Assembly (NCBI RefSeq): GCF_943737015.1
Contig: NZ_CALSFP010000001.1
Span: 1,426,001 to 1,490,000, forward strand
Direction of reading: 5' to 3'
Source: Staphylococcus sp. Marseille-Q5304
GTDB taxonomy: Bacteria; Bacillota; Bacilli; Staphylococcales; Staphylococcaceae
Length of the DNA: 64,000 bases
Position 1 is the stretch's first letter, and every line of letters begins with the position of its first letter. Below, in pieces: positions 39,171 to 49,721 of the stretch. Both the position numbers and the translations under genes were made by a program. The notes under the pieces were generated by a model, which saw only the letters and a list, made by a program, of their open reading frames with translations, was not told the origin of the DNA and did no database searches.

Positions 39171-40679
39171 TTAAGTTAAAACATTAAATGTTTGTTTGCA
39201 CTCTATACGATAGTCTTTATCTTTTAGATTATTAGCAATTAATTCTACCATTGTGGTTTCCCCTTTATCGTGTATGATTGCATCTTCTAACAATTGTCGA
39301 TAATTACGGAAACAGTAGTCTGTCATCGTTACGCGATAAACATAATCTAAATTGATGTTATTTAACGTAACACGTTCGAAAGGTTCGGCATTCATATCAA
39401 TCGTATAATCGACCCCTTGCCAGAACGTGCATAACGTCTCATCAATAATTGTAGAACTCAATGCTTTATTATGAAAGGTAATATGCGCATAGCTATATTC
39501 CAATAGCATTTTAATATGTTTGCCCTTGATGGTTAAATCCATTGGCACATCTGGGTGTGGATAGGCTTCATATAATTCTTTATTAGTTACACTTTCAGAC
39601 AATCCCTTCTCCCCATTGGTAGGAAGATGTACACATGAAATATCATAATTATATGCTCTATGAATACTATCATGCAATAATTGCGTGAAAGGATGCGGTT
39701 GTGTTATCACATCATCTAAACCTTCTATCTTCGTAGACTGAATGTGATCTGTTAACGTCTCATCGCCCCAGTGTTCCACAGCTTTACGATCATAATACGT
39801 TAAGTTTAACAACGTTGCGTCTTCTTCATAATTATTTAAATCAATAATGTCTGAATCAACGTGTTCCAATTCATAAGAATTTGTACGCTTTTTAAAATTT
39901 ATTTTTACGTGAATAAGTTGTTCAGCATTTTGTCCTGCTTGCACATATAACGTTTGATCATCTCTTCCCATAAATGTTTGATGTTGGTGCCCAGTTATGA
40001 GCAAATCGATAACACCTAAGGACTGCATAATTTTTTCCGCTTCATTTACATTTTGTTCTCTTTCATCAGTTGATTTATTCAATTGATTTAAGCCACCATG
40101 ATAAATGACAATGAGAAAGTCAGGTGCTTCAGTTTCATGGATATATCTAATCCAACGTTTTGAAGAGAGTAATGTTTTTTCAATGATGACGTCTTCTTCC
40201 ATTTCAAAATGTTCACGTTCCATCAAGCCATCAGAAGTTAGACCAACAACTGCAATTTTGACGCCCTCTTTTTCTGTAACTATGTATGGTGTAGAGAAAT
40301 ATGGTTCACGCGTTTGTTGGTATTCAATATTCGCTGATAACCATGGAAATCTTGCTAGGGATACTGACTTTGAGAAAAATGATAAGCCAAATTTAAACTC
40401 ATTAGGACTTATGCCACTCGCGTCATAATGCATAGCATTCATCAATTTGATCATTGGATGACGTTTATAAGGCGCCACGATGGCATAATAAAATGCCGCC
40501 AATGAACCTGCTAAACTACCCCCACTATCTAATAAGATAAGATTTTCATTTTGTTCTCGAACTTGATTGACATATGTACCTGCTCTATAAATATTTGATC
40601 CGTTATCACCGTTTAGAAAGTAACTGTGCATATCTGACGTTGCAATGATATCAATATCAATAGTCTCGCTTTTTGTCAT
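39171..40679 (-). CDS. 5'-nucleotidase/metallophosphatase-like protein
   Basis: 502 aa: N-terminal calcineurin-like domain and C-terminal 5'-nucleotidase domain (LPTNGEKGLSESVTNKELYEAYPH). No signal peptide, unlike classical 5'-nucleotidases. Metal motifs are partly lost: TSDMH and GHQHQTF are present, but the usual GD is GG (LLDSGGSLAGS) and GNHEFD is replaced by SPNEFK. It may be catalytically weak or changed in substrate. Start at the ATG 40679 after GAGGAGAGGG; the frame opens earlier through the RBS itself. Confidence 0.82.
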   Translation of the reverse strand: MTKSETIDIDIIATSDMHSYFLNGDNGSNIYRAGTYVNQVREQNENLILLDSGGSLAGSLAAFYYAIVAPYKRHPMIKLMNAMHYDASGISPNEFKFGLSFFSKSVSLARFPWLSANIEYQQTREPYFSTPYIVTEKEGVKIAVVGLTSDGLMEREHFEMEEDVIIEKTLLSSKRWIRYIHETEAPDFLIVIYHGGLNQLNKSTDEREQNVNEAEKIMQSLGVIDLLITGHQHQTFMGRDDQTLYVQAGQNAEQLIHVKINFKKRTNSYELEHVDSDIIDLNNYEEDATLLNLTYYDRKAVEHWGDETLTDHIQSTKIEGLDDVITQPHPFTQLLHDSIHRAYNYDISCVHLPTNGEKGLSESVTNKELYEAYPHPDVPMDLTIKGKHIKMLLEYSYAHITFHNKALSSTIIDETLCTFWQGVDYTIDMNAEPFERVTLNNINLDYVYRVTMTDYCFRNYRQLLEDAIIHDKGETTMVELIANNLKDKDYRIECKQTFNVLT

Positions 40680-40780
40680 ATTTACCCTCTCCTCATCACC
40701 CACATTTTAACATGTTTTTTTAATATTTTGATACTATGAAAAAATTTAAGTAAGTCCATCTTTGATTTTCAGATAAAAAT

Positions 40781-40818
40781 AACGAGGCAAGGATTTGAGT
40801 TATAATCCTTACCTCGTT
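40781..40818. terminator. ktrB terminator
   Basis: AACGAGGCAAGGATT (40781-40795) pairs with AATCCTTACCTCGTT (40804-40818) with one mismatch; T-rich on the minus-strand side, just 3' of ktrB. Confidence 0.8.
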
Positions 40819-40827
40819 CAAATTAAG

Positions 40828-42186
40828 TTAACCTATTTGTATACGTTCTTTCGGATAATGGAATTTATCTGGTTCTTTCCGTCCACCTATCATAATGATA
40901 AAACTAATCAAACCGACACGGCCGATAAACATTAATAGCATTAATACTACCTTCGTTAAATCATTACAATCAGATGTAACTCCTACTGATAAGCCACAAG
41001 TTCCGAACGCTGACATGACTTCGAATAAAACTTGTGTTAATCCGATACCTTCCTTTTCAGTAACTAAAATAACGACAACACTCGTAAACGTAAGTATAAT
41101 CGACATAATAAATACAGCAAATGAACGTTGTACATCCGTAATATGAATTTCTCTGTTGAATACTTTGATGTCTGTCTTTTCGGAGTTATTATTGAAATTC
41201 AAAATAAATAATATAAGAATCGCAAATGTAGTCGTTCTTATACCACCGCCAACAGAGTTTGGTGAGGATCCTATAAACATCAATATACTCATAATCAAAT
41301 TCGTACCATCACCAAAATGACTCACATCGATCGTTTGAAGGCCAGCACTTCTCGTCGTTGAAGATTGGAATAATGCTGAAAACAATGCTTTATGCCAGGA
41401 CATACCTTGAAAAGCATGATTATGTTCCAATAATAATAGAATAAGCACACCAAAAATAAACAATCCTAAATAAGTGATTGTTGTAATTTTCGCAAACAAT
41501 GAAAATCTAAAGTTTGTTATTCTATTCAGTATATATGCCTTAGCTTCAAGTAACACTGGAAATCCTATTGAACCTAACACAATTAAGAACATTACGATTG
41601 TTTGTACAAAATAATCATTAGCATACGGAATTAAAGATTCTCCGGTTATATCGAGACCACCATTTGTCGTCGCAGAAACAGAGACGAAAACACCTTGAAG
41701 AATCGCGTTTTTCAAATCTGGATTATCTCTGTAAAAATAGAAAGTTAATAATGCGGCTCCTACTAACTCAATAATTATAATCGTACGAACAATATCTAAT
41801 ATTAACTTTACCGTTCCACTCATCGTATGTTTATTATTATCTAACATAATGAGTTGACGTTCTCTCATACCTATATGTTTACCCAATACAAGCCATAGCA
41901 TTGTACCTATTGCCATAACGCCAATGCCGCCGATATTTAAAATAATTAAAATAATAATTTGACCAAAAGTTGAATATGTATCAGCAATCGTCACGGGTGT
42001 TAAACCTGTTACACTCACTCCTGACACTGCAACAAACAATGTGTCTATCGGTTTAACATCTACACCAGGTTTATGTACAAAGGGTAAATTAAGTAATAAA
42101 AATGCCACAATAATTGCAAATATATAATAGATTACAATCCCTTGTTGAGGACTTGATTTCTTTAGCAATTGATTAAAAATAGACAA
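40828..42186 (-). CDS. ktrB: Ktr potassium uptake membrane subunit
   Basis: 452 aa of the TrkH/KtrB superfamily: four membrane-P-loop-membrane units with filter-like segments (GVSVTGLTP, TTNGGLDITG, TTRSAGLQT, FGTCGLSVG) and about eight transmembrane helices plus loops. Works with a cytoplasmic RCK subunit (KtrA or KtrC), which is not in this window; in S. aureus KtrA binds c-di-AMP. TTG start after GGGGTGA. Single gene. Confidence 0.92.
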   Translation of the reverse strand: MSIFNQLLKKSSPQQGIVIYYIFAIIVAFLLLNLPFVHKPGVDVKPIDTLFVAVSGVSVTGLTPVTIADTYSTFGQIIILIILNIGGIGVMAIGTMLWLVLGKHIGMRERQLIMLDNNKHTMSGTVKLILDIVRTIIIIELVGAALLTFYFYRDNPDLKNAILQGVFVSVSATTNGGLDITGESLIPYANDYFVQTIVMFLIVLGSIGFPVLLEAKAYILNRITNFRFSLFAKITTITYLGLFIFGVLILLLLEHNHAFQGMSWHKALFSALFQSSTTRSAGLQTIDVSHFGDGTNLIMSILMFIGSSPNSVGGGIRTTTFAILILFILNFNNNSEKTDIKVFNREIHITDVQRSFAVFIMSIILTFTSVVVILVTEKEGIGLTQVLFEVMSAFGTCGLSVGVTSDCNDLTKVVLMLLMFIGRVGLISFIIMIGGRKEPDKFHYPKERIQIG

Positions 42187-42295
42187 TTTCTTTTCACCCC
42201 AACATTACTCCAATTTAATTTTTCTCTTTATAACTATTCGATTTTACCATTTTTCATATAATGCTCATTCATGATTTCAATAAAACAATACTTTG

Positions 42296-42462
42296 TCAGT
42301 AGCCTAAGTTAGCATCAACTTGTTTACCATCCAATTTTACTATGACATTATTAATTTGCAAACCTGTAACAGCACTTAATGATTTTTTGACTAACCGATT
42401 ATGTGATTTTACCGATATTTCCGGGGTACAGTTTGATATATATCATTTATACTATCAATCAT
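42296..42462 (-). pseudogene. Degraded C-terminus of an Asp23/Gls24-like gene
   Basis: On the minus strand a frame ends EISVKSHNRLVKKSLSAVTG, then LQINNVIVKLDGKQVDANLGY and a stop (42296-42298). A shifted frame just upstream reads MIDSINDIYQTVP and joins it at a CCCC run. The pattern (basic helix, VTGLQI, NNVIVKL) recalls the tail of alkaline-shock Asp23/Gls24 proteins. No intact start or RBS. The family assignment is tentative. Confidence 0.4.
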
Positions 42463-42566
42463 AACAATTTTATGCCTGTAATAGGATAATTGACTTTTCG
42501 ATTTTGTGCAAGCTCTTCATATTAATGATGGTACAACATGCATTTTTGCGACAAAGCTATAACTTA

Positions 42567-42664
42567 AAAAGGGAGTGGGTCAGATATCTAGTTTTCTAAT
42601 GGATATTACGTAGTCCCACTAATTGACAAAGAGTCTGAGACATCTATTTTGTCCCAGACTCTTG
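42567..42664. repeat. Intergenic repeat family A, internally deleted copy 2
   Basis: Inverted relative to copy 1. It has the distal part (AAAAGGGAGTGGGTCAGATA..., TTTTCTAATGGATATTACG, TAGTCCCACT) and the hairpin GAGTCTGAGACA (42631-42642) with GTCCCAGACTC (42651-42661), but the ~75-nt middle (GGCAGTAGATGTC to GCCGGGGT) is missing. Its hairpin half is read through as the C-terminus and stop of the next gene. Confidence 0.78.
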
Positions 42665-43505
42665 TACCTAATTCATTCTGTTGTTGACTATTTTTTCTAA
42701 ATTGTTTATCTGAATTTTTTGTATCATCCGTAGCGTTTTTAATTGTCACTGCAGACGCTTCAGAACCTTCAGTATGATTCATCGCAGTGGTTTGATTTGT
42801 ATTTATCTCATTATTGTATGCAGTTTCGTGAGCATGTTTATTATGATGTACTGCACCAAATATCGCTTTAATTAATAATAATAGTATGATGACCGCTACA
42901 ACAATCGCAATTTTCGGCCAATGTTTAGCAAAAAATCCTTGATTATGTTCTTTTGAATTAGCATCAGTGCCTTGCTGATTCTCATTTTCGGTTTCTTTAT
43001 ACGTAGATTGTTTGTTATTAGTTTTAGTGTTAACAGGCGATGAATCTTCGGTAGACTTTTTATGTTCGCTATCTTCATTTAAATTAGCATTTTGCTCTGT
43101 TTCACTTTGCGTTTGATTCACCGTATTTAAATTTTTCTGTTTGTCTGAAACACCGTGCACTGACGAGTCATTTGATTGATCATCCACTTTGTGCGTCTCT
43201 TCTTTATTTTCGCTTTGGTTTTGATGATCCTTGTCATATGTCGTTTGTTGTGAACGTTTCGCAGCTAAAGCTTGCTGTTGTTGGATTTCTTCTTGAGTCA
43301 GCTTTTCAATACGGGCTTTACGTAAATTATCTTTCACGCGTTCTTCGTTATTTTTTGCTAATTGTTCCTCTTTTATTGCTTGTTGTGCTTTTCGTTGTTG
43401 TTCTTCTTTTACGCGCTGTTCCCTTTCTTCATTATGAAAGTATTCTCGTCGTTTGCGCTTATATTCATTTTTTGGGATAACGTGTTTTTCATCTTCTTTA
43501 GACAT
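42606..43505 (-). CDS. Single-pass membrane protein with long charged cytoplasmic domain; C-terminus supplied by a repeat
   Basis: 299 aa. MSKEDEKHVIPKNEYKRKRR start, then ~190 residues of Glu/Lys/Gln-rich, likely coiled-coil or disordered sequence, one membrane helix (about 199-217, WPKIAIVVAVIILLLLIKAIF) and an ~80-residue external tail. The last ~20 residues (GTRVWDKIDVSDSLSISGTT) and the stop are encoded by repeat A copy 2, so the native end was probably lost at or near residue 280. ATG after AAGGGGG. No function can be named. Confidence 0.75.
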   Translation of the reverse strand: MSKEDEKHVIPKNEYKRKRREYFHNEEREQRVKEEQQRKAQQAIKEEQLAKNNEERVKDNLRKARIEKLTQEEIQQQQALAAKRSQQTTYDKDHQNQSENKEETHKVDDQSNDSSVHGVSDKQKNLNTVNQTQSETEQNANLNEDSEHKKSTEDSSPVNTKTNNKQSTYKETENENQQGTDANSKEHNQGFFAKHWPKIAIVVAVIILLLLIKAIFGAVHHNKHAHETAYNNEINTNQTTAMNHTEGSEASAVTIKNATDDTKNSDKQFRKNSQQQNELGTRVWDKIDVSDSLSISGTT

Positions 43506-43652
43506 AAGTTTTCCCCCTTACTTACAAAAATTCACATCAATTATAATCTAATCATATGAATATTGCTATCTCCCATATTCTACTGCTTAATATAAATTAT
43601 AATCATTTTTACTCTAAATTACTAATTTATTTTGATATCCGAACAAAATCAT

Positions 43653-43713
43653 TAAAAAAAGACCTAGCTATTATGAACCAATCTCATTGATTGTCATAAT
43701 TAGCGTAGGTCTC
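43653..43713 (-). terminator. terC downstream hairpin
   Basis: On the minus strand AGACCTACGCTAATTATGA (43712-43694) pairs with TCATAATAGCTAGGTCT (43676-43660) around an inner CAATC/GATTG stem, followed by TTTTTTTAAT. The outer arms closely copy the terminator arms of the riboswitch upstream of terC. Confidence 0.85.
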
Positions 43714-43741
43714 TAACATTCTAGTTTCTACTTTTCACTTT

Positions 43742-44542
43742 TTACTTTTTTTCTGCTTTCTTATTCTTTCTCGCTGAAGCAATCCAACCGATAATTACGA
43801 GAAGAATCATTACACCCCAGAAAATACATTGCCATAATAGTGAATGTGGGAAACTTTCAGGGATAATATGAATGTCTTTATGTGCTAACACCATGACGAT
43901 TAATTTAATACCTACCCATCCTACGATTGCGAAGGCAGCACCTTCTAAACCTGGGTATTTATTTAATAAATTAACGAACCATGACGCAGCGAAACGCATG
44001 ATAATTACACCAAGCATACCGCCCACAAACATAACACCAAATTGACCTATGTCCATTCCGCCAAATGGAATTCCAATTTTAGGTAAAGTTTGGGCAATGG
44101 CTAATGCTGCCAACATAGAATCAATGGCGAATGCAATATCTGCAAATTCGACTTTAAATACTGTACCCCAGAACTCTTTAGGGCTTGCTTCAGATTCTTC
44201 ACCATCTTCATTATAGTGATGATCATCATTATCTTGTTGATCATCCTCATCTTTATGTTTGAAGAAATCAAATAGATTTTTACCAGACATATATAGTAAA
44301 TAAAGGGCTCCTGCTGCTTGAATCCACCAGAATTGAGCAATAATACTAATAATAAATAAAGAAATGAATCTAAAAATCATAGCTCCTAGCAATCCATAGA
44401 ACAATGCCTTTTTACGTTGTTTAGGTGGTAAATGTTTAACCATAACTGCCATTACAACAGCATTATCTGCAGCCAATAATCCTTCTAAAAAGACAAGTAC
44501 AACTAATACCCATCCATATGATAATAAAATACTCGGATCCAT
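43742..44542 (-). CDS. TerC family integral membrane protein (probable Mn exporter)
   Basis: 266 aa, about seven to nine helices. TerC signatures LEGLLAADNAVVMAVMVKHLP and EFADIAFAIDSMLAALAIA carry the conserved membrane Asp residues. A cytoplasmic loop near residues 100-120 is very rich in Asp, Glu and His (KDEDDQQDNDDHHYNEDG), a plausible metal-binding stretch. Start at ATG 44542, 9 nt after GGAG; a TTG three codons earlier sits in the RBS spacer. The upstream yybP-ykoY riboswitch supports a manganese-related role. Confidence 0.92.
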   Translation of the reverse strand: MDPSILLSYGWVLVVLVFLEGLLAADNAVVMAVMVKHLPPKQRKKALFYGLLGAMIFRFISLFIISIIAQFWWIQAAGALYLLYMSGKNLFDFFKHKDEDDQQDNDDHHYNEDGEESEASPKEFWGTVFKVEFADIAFAIDSMLAALAIAQTLPKIGIPFGGMDIGQFGVMFVGGMLGVIIMRFAASWFVNLLNKYPGLEGAAFAIVGWVGIKLIVMVLAHKDIHIIPESFPHSLLWQCIFWGVMILLVIIGWIASARKNKKAEKK

Positions 44543-44572
44543 TAGTGACAACTCCTTAAGTTTTTTTACATA

Positions 44573-44800
44573 AAAATAGAGACCTAGCTAAATATGCATG
44601 CACTGCATCCAATCAACGTTGAACAGACATTCATAATTAGCAAAGGTCTCACTCGACAATAAATGTATTGCCCACATTACCGGAAGTGTCTTGCACTTCG
44701 TAATGACGATAAAATGACTACATTGTTTACGTATATATAAATTACATACTGTAAATAATAGCTAAGTTACTCCCCTCTGACTATTAAGCCATAGGTATTC
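44573..44800 (-). ncRNA. yybP-ykoY (manganese) riboswitch with terminator expression platform
   Basis: Leader of terC on the minus strand. The conserved 5' core CAGAGGGGAGTAACTTAGC lies at 44780-44762. The 3' core GAGACCTTTGC lies at 44650-44640, preceded by a stem region with CGGTAATGTGGGCAATAC. The GAGACCT strand can pair with AGGTCTC (44585-44579), followed by TATTTTTATG, as a rho-independent terminator. This is the standard arrangement upstream of terC genes in Firmicutes: Mn2+ binding favours read-through. Confidence 0.85.
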
Positions 44801-44833
44801 TATTTATAAAGTCATTATACATAAATCCAAAAG

Positions 44834-46396
44834 TTATAACAAACTATATAATTTGATTTCTGGGAACTTTTCTTCGAACCAACGAGTGGCAAATTCGTTT
44901 TCAAATAAAAATACAAAATTATCTTTAATATCTTTCACTAAAATTGAACGTGATGAACTCATACTATCTTTAATATCTTCTTCATTTTCTATCCATCTGG
45001 CAATTTTTTGGCCAACTGGTTCCATCACAACTTCTACATTATATTCATTCTTTAAACGGTGTTCGAATACTTCAAATTGTAGTTGACCGACTGCACCGAT
45101 AATAATTTGATTTGTATGAAGTGCTTTATAATATTGAATCGCACCTTCTTGAACTAATTGTTCAATACCTTTATGGAAATGTTTTTGTTTCATCACGTTT
45201 TTAGCTGAAACTTTCATAAAGATTTCTGGCGTAAACTGTGGTAATTCTTGGAAACTGAACTTTTGATTACCACCAATTAATGTATCACCGATTTGATAAT
45301 TTCCTGTATCGTATAAACCGATAATATCACCAGCTACAGCATGGTTGACTGTTTCTTTATCATCAGCCATGAAAGATGTTGAACGTGTGATTTTTTGTTT
45401 TTTCTTAGTACGTTGTAACTTCAGGTCCATACCTCTTTCAAATGCACCACTGACTACGCGCATAAAAGCGATTCTATCCCGGTGTTTAGGGTCCATGTTA
45501 GCTTGGATTTTAAAAATAAATCCTGAGAAATCTGTATCATATGGACTTACTTCAATATCCTCTACCGTTTGTCGTGCATCAGGCATAGGTGCATTATCTA
45601 CATACGCATTTAAGAAGTTTTGAACACCGAAATTAGCTAAAGCTGAACCAAAGAATACAGGTGTCAATTCACCTTGTAATAATGTTTCGTTATCGAATGA
45701 TTCGCCCGCTTCTTCGACTAACATCAATTCTTCAATCGCTTGTTCGAAAGCACTATCGTTTGTTACTTCATGCTCCTCTTCTAATTCGTAATCATCATTT
45801 AAATGTAAGATATTTTCTTCATCTCTAAATGGTTCAATTGTACGTGAATCACGATCTATAATACCGAAGAAATTTTGGCCCATACCAACTGGCCAATTCA
45901 TCGGGTATGTTTCAATATTTAAAGTAGATTCAATTTCATCTAATAATTCAAATGGTTCTTTACCTACTCGGTCCAACTTATTAATAAATGTAAAGATCGG
46001 TATACCACGCATCTTACAAACTTTGAAGAGCTTTAATGTTTGAGGCTCGATACCTTTCGCACAGTCAATTACCATGACAGCACTATCGACAGCCATTAAC
46101 GTACGATACGTATCTTCTGAGAAATCTTCGTGTCCTGGTGTATCTAAAATATTAATTTTATAATGATCATAATCAAATTGCATGACTGAACTTGTAACAG
46201 AAATACCACGTTCTTGTTCAACTTTCATCCAGTCACTTGTAGCGAACTTTCCACTTTTCTTCCCTTTAACTGTACCTGCTTCTCTAATCGCACCACCGAA
46301 AAGTAATAACTTTTCAGTAAGTGTAGTCTTTCCGGCATCAGGGTGAGAAATAATCGCAAAGGTCTTTCTTGATTCTACTTCTTCCTTAATACTCAT
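44834..46396 (-). CDS. prfC: Peptide chain release factor 3
   Basis: 520 aa translational GTPase that recycles RF1/RF2 from the ribosome. G1 [13 protein letters not shown]3 [18 protein letters not shown]4 INKLDR, then domain II ([18 protein letters not shown]) and domain III. ATG after AAAGGAG. 12 nt downstream of the YueH-like gene; the order murE-(YueH-like)-prfC is conserved in staphylococci as I recall. Confidence 0.97.
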   Translation of the reverse strand: MSIKEEVESRKTFAIISHPDAGKTTLTEKLLLFGGAIREAGTVKGKKSGKFATSDWMKVEQERGISVTSSVMQFDYDHYKINILDTPGHEDFSEDTYRTLMAVDSAVMVIDCAKGIEPQTLKLFKVCKMRGIPIFTFINKLDRVGKEPFELLDEIESTLNIETYPMNWPVGMGQNFFGIIDRDSRTIEPFRDEENILHLNDDYELEEEHEVTNDSAFEQAIEELMLVEEAGESFDNETLLQGELTPVFFGSALANFGVQNFLNAYVDNAPMPDARQTVEDIEVSPYDTDFSGFIFKIQANMDPKHRDRIAFMRVVSGAFERGMDLKLQRTKKKQKITRSTSFMADDKETVNHAVAGDIIGLYDTGNYQIGDTLIGGNQKFSFQELPQFTPEIFMKVSAKNVMKQKHFHKGIEQLVQEGAIQYYKALHTNQIIIGAVGQLQFEVFEHRLKNEYNVEVVMEPVGQKIARWIENEEDIKDSMSSSRSILVKDIKDNFVFLFENEFATRWFEEKFPEIKLYSLL

Positions 46397-46408
46397 TTAT
46401 AATCTCCT

Positions 46409-46648
46409 TTAGTCCTCGAATATCCATTGGATGATTGCGTTTGCTATATCGTTTGATAATGATTCATCCAGTAACGTAAACAAGTGTATCACAAGTTCAT
46501 CTTTGAAATCATCATCACTTAACGATTTATCTACCTCTAATGACCAGTTTAATTCTGGTATTGCAATCAAATACATGTCATTCTCATTATTTAAAGCAAT
46601 ATATACATTACTTGCGATATCATTAATCGACAAAGATTTAATGATCAA
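46409..46648 (-). CDS. YueH-like small protein
   Basis: About 79 aa, acidic, no membrane helix ([45 protein letters not shown]). The IPELxWSL segment recalls B. subtilis YueH; not searched. Start is uncertain: only TTG or GTG codons are available and all lie inside the end of murE. I use the TTG at 46648, a few nt after GGTGG; an upstream TTG at 46663 is possible. Coupled to murE. Confidence 0.7.
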   Translation of the reverse strand: MIIKSLSINDIASNVYIALNNENDMYLIAIPELNWSLEVDKSLSDDDFKDELVIHLFTLLDESLSNDIANAIIQWIFED

Positions 46649-48122
46649 CTGGTCCACCGCCAAACTTTTCGTAAGCAGCCTCTAAACCGATTAAATCATC
46701 TCTATGTGGAACTTTAACGTGACCTGGCATAATTTGATAAGGCTCTCTACCTTTAGATGCGAGCACAACAGTATCGCCTGGTTGCGCAATTTCAATCGCG
46801 TGACGAATACCTTCCGCTCTATCTTCAAATTCAACGTATTGATCATGTGTCGCACCTTTAGCTAATTCTGACGTTAATTTCTTTGGATCATCATTAGCTG
46901 GATTATCAGGTGTGAAAATAACATAGTCAGCACGACTTGCAACGCGACCCATTTCTGGTGTTTTCGTCATATCACGCTCACCTGCCATACCACATAGGAA
47001 AATTAATCTCTGCGTTGCGAAAGGTTTCACAGCATCTATTAATTTATCCATACCATCAGCCGTGTGTGCGTAATCAATAATTAAATCAATTGGTAAAGAA
47101 GGATCTAAGACTTCTAAACGACCTTCTACAGGTTCAAGTGTTTCAACCGCATTGATAATATCCTCTAAAGCAATACCCTTACTCCATACCGCAATCATTG
47201 CTGCCATTATGTTAGAGACATTAAAACGACCTACATAAGGTGATTTCACTTGATACGTACCTTCTGGTGTATCAAAGTTAAACGTTACTCCTTGTAATGA
47301 TTCATTTATATCTTTAGCCATAAATTGAGCTTCATTTTCAATGCCATAAGTAAATGTTTCATAAGGTGTCACTGAAGCTAAGTAATCAGAGAAAGCATCA
47401 TCATTATTTAACACAGCATATTTATCTTTGGATAAATCTTCACCTAATTGACTGAATAGCAATGATTTCGCATGACCATAGGCTTCCATTGTGCCATGAA
47501 AATCTAAATGATCTTGTGTTAAATTTGAAAAAATCGCAACATCAAAGTCAACACCACTTAATCTTCCTAATGACAGTCCATGACTAGAAACTTCTAATGT
47601 CATTGCTTCAGCTTTTTTAGTTACCGCTTCTTGCATTTTTTTCGTAAGTGAAACGGTCTCTGGTGTCGTATTGGCACCTTTAGTAATCTCTTCATCGATT
47701 TGGAATCCATTTGTACCTAAATACGCACTATGTTTGTCTAACTTCCTATATATATGATGTATCATTGTTGCAATCGAAGTCTTACCATTCGTTCCGGTAA
47801 CACCATATGTAATCATTTGTTGGCTTGGGAAATCAAATAGAAAATTAGCTAGTATACTTGCAACGCGTAACGTGTTAGGAACAACAACCTGAGTCACGTC
47901 ACCTTCAAGTGATTGCTCTTGGTTCACGACTACAATCTTACTTCCTTTATCAACAACATCCTGACAGAATTTATGACTGTCGACGGTATACCCTTTAGAT
48001 GCCACAAAAATACTACCAGCCTTCACAGTACGTGAATCAGTAGTGATATCAATCACATCTCTATCTATAGTACCTATCACTTGTTTTACTTTGATTTTTT
48101 CAAACAATGCATTTGCATCCAA
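46638..48122 (-). CDS. murE: UDP-N-acetylmuramoyl-tripeptide synthetase (L-lysine adding)
   Basis: Adds the third amino acid to UDP-MurNAc-L-Ala-D-Glu. 494 aa from a TTG start ([13 protein letters not shown]), 9 nt after AAGGAG; this matches S. aureus MurE (MDASTLFKKVKVK). ATP loop [36 protein letters not shown] and the specificity motif DNPANDDP, which goes with L-lysine rather than meso-DAP. The frame extends 14 codons upstream without a good start. Overlaps the next small gene. Confidence 0.95.
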   Translation of the reverse strand: MDANALFEKIKVKQVIGTIDRDVIDITTDSRTVKAGSIFVASKGYTVDSHKFCQDVVDKGSKIVVVNQEQSLEGDVTQVVVPNTLRVASILANFLFDFPSQQMITYGVTGTNGKTSIATMIHHIYRKLDKHSAYLGTNGFQIDEEITKGANTTPETVSLTKKMQEAVTKKAEAMTLEVSSHGLSLGRLSGVDFDVAIFSNLTQDHLDFHGTMEAYGHAKSLLFSQLGEDLSKDKYAVLNNDDAFSDYLASVTPYETFTYGIENEAQFMAKDINESLQGVTFNFDTPEGTYQVKSPYVGRFNVSNIMAAMIAVWSKGIALEDIINAVETLEPVEGRLEVLDPSLPIDLIIDYAHTADGMDKLIDAVKPFATQRLIFLCGMAGERDMTKTPEMGRVASRADYVIFTPDNPANDDPKKLTSELAKGATHDQYVEFEDRAEGIRHAIEIAQPGDTVVLASKGREPYQIMPGHVKVPHRDDLIGLEAAYEKFGGGPVDH

Positions 48123-48545
48123 AATATATCGCTCCTTTATATCCAGTAGTTCTATTATACACATTTTTATAATGATTTATATGAACAAGATGCTTCATTA
48201 AAACACTTATTATTTTAACAGATTACGAATAACATATATCAATCTTTTAAATCTATACCCATTTTATTAAAGGCTCAACAAAAGATTCAGGCGATTATTA
48301 ATTTGATGTTATGAATTTGTTAAAATTTTCTATATAATTTCTTAAATCGCTCTGAATTAAACACAACTTCCTATATTAATGGTATTGTATAGGTGTAAAT
48401 AGATATCTTTTCGCATTAAGTATGATTTATTTCAATTCCCTATATAAAATGATATATTATTTAATAAATGTGTTTTTTCTTTCACTTGGGAAGAAAATGC
48501 GTTAAACTATGTACGATATAATTACTCTATTGGAGGGTGGCTTTA
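48123..48545. other. Divergent intergenic region murE/ugtP
   Basis: About 420 AT-rich bases with both promoters; a perfect TATAAT lies at 48517-48522 upstream of ugtP. No gene, repeat or stable hairpin supported. Confidence 0.45.
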
Positions 48546-49721
48546 ATGGTTACTCAAAATAAAAAAATACTGATTATTACTGGATCGTTTGGAAATGGTC
48601 ATTTACAAGTTACACAAAGTATCGTAAATCAATTTAATGAAATGAAATTAGATAACTTAACAGTGATTGAACATGATTTATTCTTAGAAGCACATCCAAT
48701 CCTGACATCCCTTACTAAAAAATGGTATATAAATAGCTTTAAATATTTTAGAAATATGTACAAAGCATTTTACTATAGTCGCCCAGATCAGCTGGATAAA
48801 TGCTTCTATAAATATTATGGAATTAATAAACTCATCAACTTACTGTTAAAGGAAAAGCCTGACCTTATTCTTCTAACGTTCCCAACTCCTGTAATGTCAG
48901 TATTAACTGAGCAATTTGATATGAACATTCCAATTGCAACAGTTATGACAGATTATAGAATGCATAAGAATTGGGTAACCCCTTTCTCTCAAAGATATTA
49001 CGTAGCAACTAAAGATTTGAAACAAGAATTCAAAGATATTGGTATTCCTAGCGAGAGTATTAAAGTAACTGGAATCCCAATCGCAGATAAATTTGAAGAA
49101 GAGATTGATAAGACATCTTGGTTGCAGCAAAACAATTTAGATCCTTCTAAACCAACAATTCTTATGTCTGCAGGTGCCTTTGGTGTTTCTAAAGGTTTCG
49201 ATCAAATGATTAAAGAAATTCTTGCTAGCAGTCCACATTCTCAAGTCGTAATGATTTGTGGTAAGAGTAAAGAATTAAAGCGTACGTTATCAGCGCAATT
49301 TAAAGATTATGATAATGTGCTCATATTAGGCTATACTAAACATATGAACGAATGGATGGCATCAAGTCAATTAATGATTACTAAGCCTGGTGGCATCACA
49401 ATCTCAGAAGCGTTAACACGTCAAATACCAATGATTTTCCTTAACCCAGCACCAGGTCAAGAACTTGAAAATGCAATTTATTTTGAAGAAAAAGGCTATG
49501 GACGTATTGCAAATACACCTGAAGAAGCGATTCAACAAGTCTCAAAACTAACACATTCACCAACAAAATTATCATCAATGTCACAAACAATGAGTGAAGC
49601 ACGCATTCAATATTCTACATACAAATTGTGTAAAGATCTTTTAGATTTATTGAATCATTCATCTCGTTATGAAGATGTGTACGGAAAGGTTCCATTATAT
49701 GCAAAGCTCTTCGTTAAATAA
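48546..49721 (+). CDS. ugtP: Processive diacylglycerol beta-glucosyltransferase
   Basis: Makes mono- and diglucosyl-diacylglycerol, the lipoteichoic-acid anchor, from UDP-glucose. 391 aa, GT28-like: N-domain [20 protein letters not shown]-domain [21 protein letters not shown] and the donor site [14 protein letters not shown], then [14 protein letters not shown] at 48546 (MVTQNKKIL) after GGAGGG; the frame also opens at a GTG three codons earlier inside the RBS. Synonym ypfP. Overlaps ltaA. Confidence 0.96.
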   Translation: MVTQNKKILIITGSFGNGHLQVTQSIVNQFNEMKLDNLTVIEHDLFLEAHPILTSLTKKWYINSFKYFRNMYKAFYYSRPDQLDKCFYKYYGINKLINLLLKEKPDLILLTFPTPVMSVLTEQFDMNIPIATVMTDYRMHKNWVTPFSQRYYVATKDLKQEFKDIGIPSESIKVTGIPIADKFEEEIDKTSWLQQNNLDPSKPTILMSAGAFGVSKGFDQMIKEILASSPHSQVVMICGKSKELKRTLSAQFKDYDNVLILGYTKHMNEWMASSQLMITKPGGITISEALTRQIPMIFLNPAPGQELENAIYFEEKGYGRIANTPEEAIQQVSKLTHSPTKLSSMSQTMSEARIQYSTYKLCKDLLDLLNHSSRYEDVYGKVPLYAKLFVK

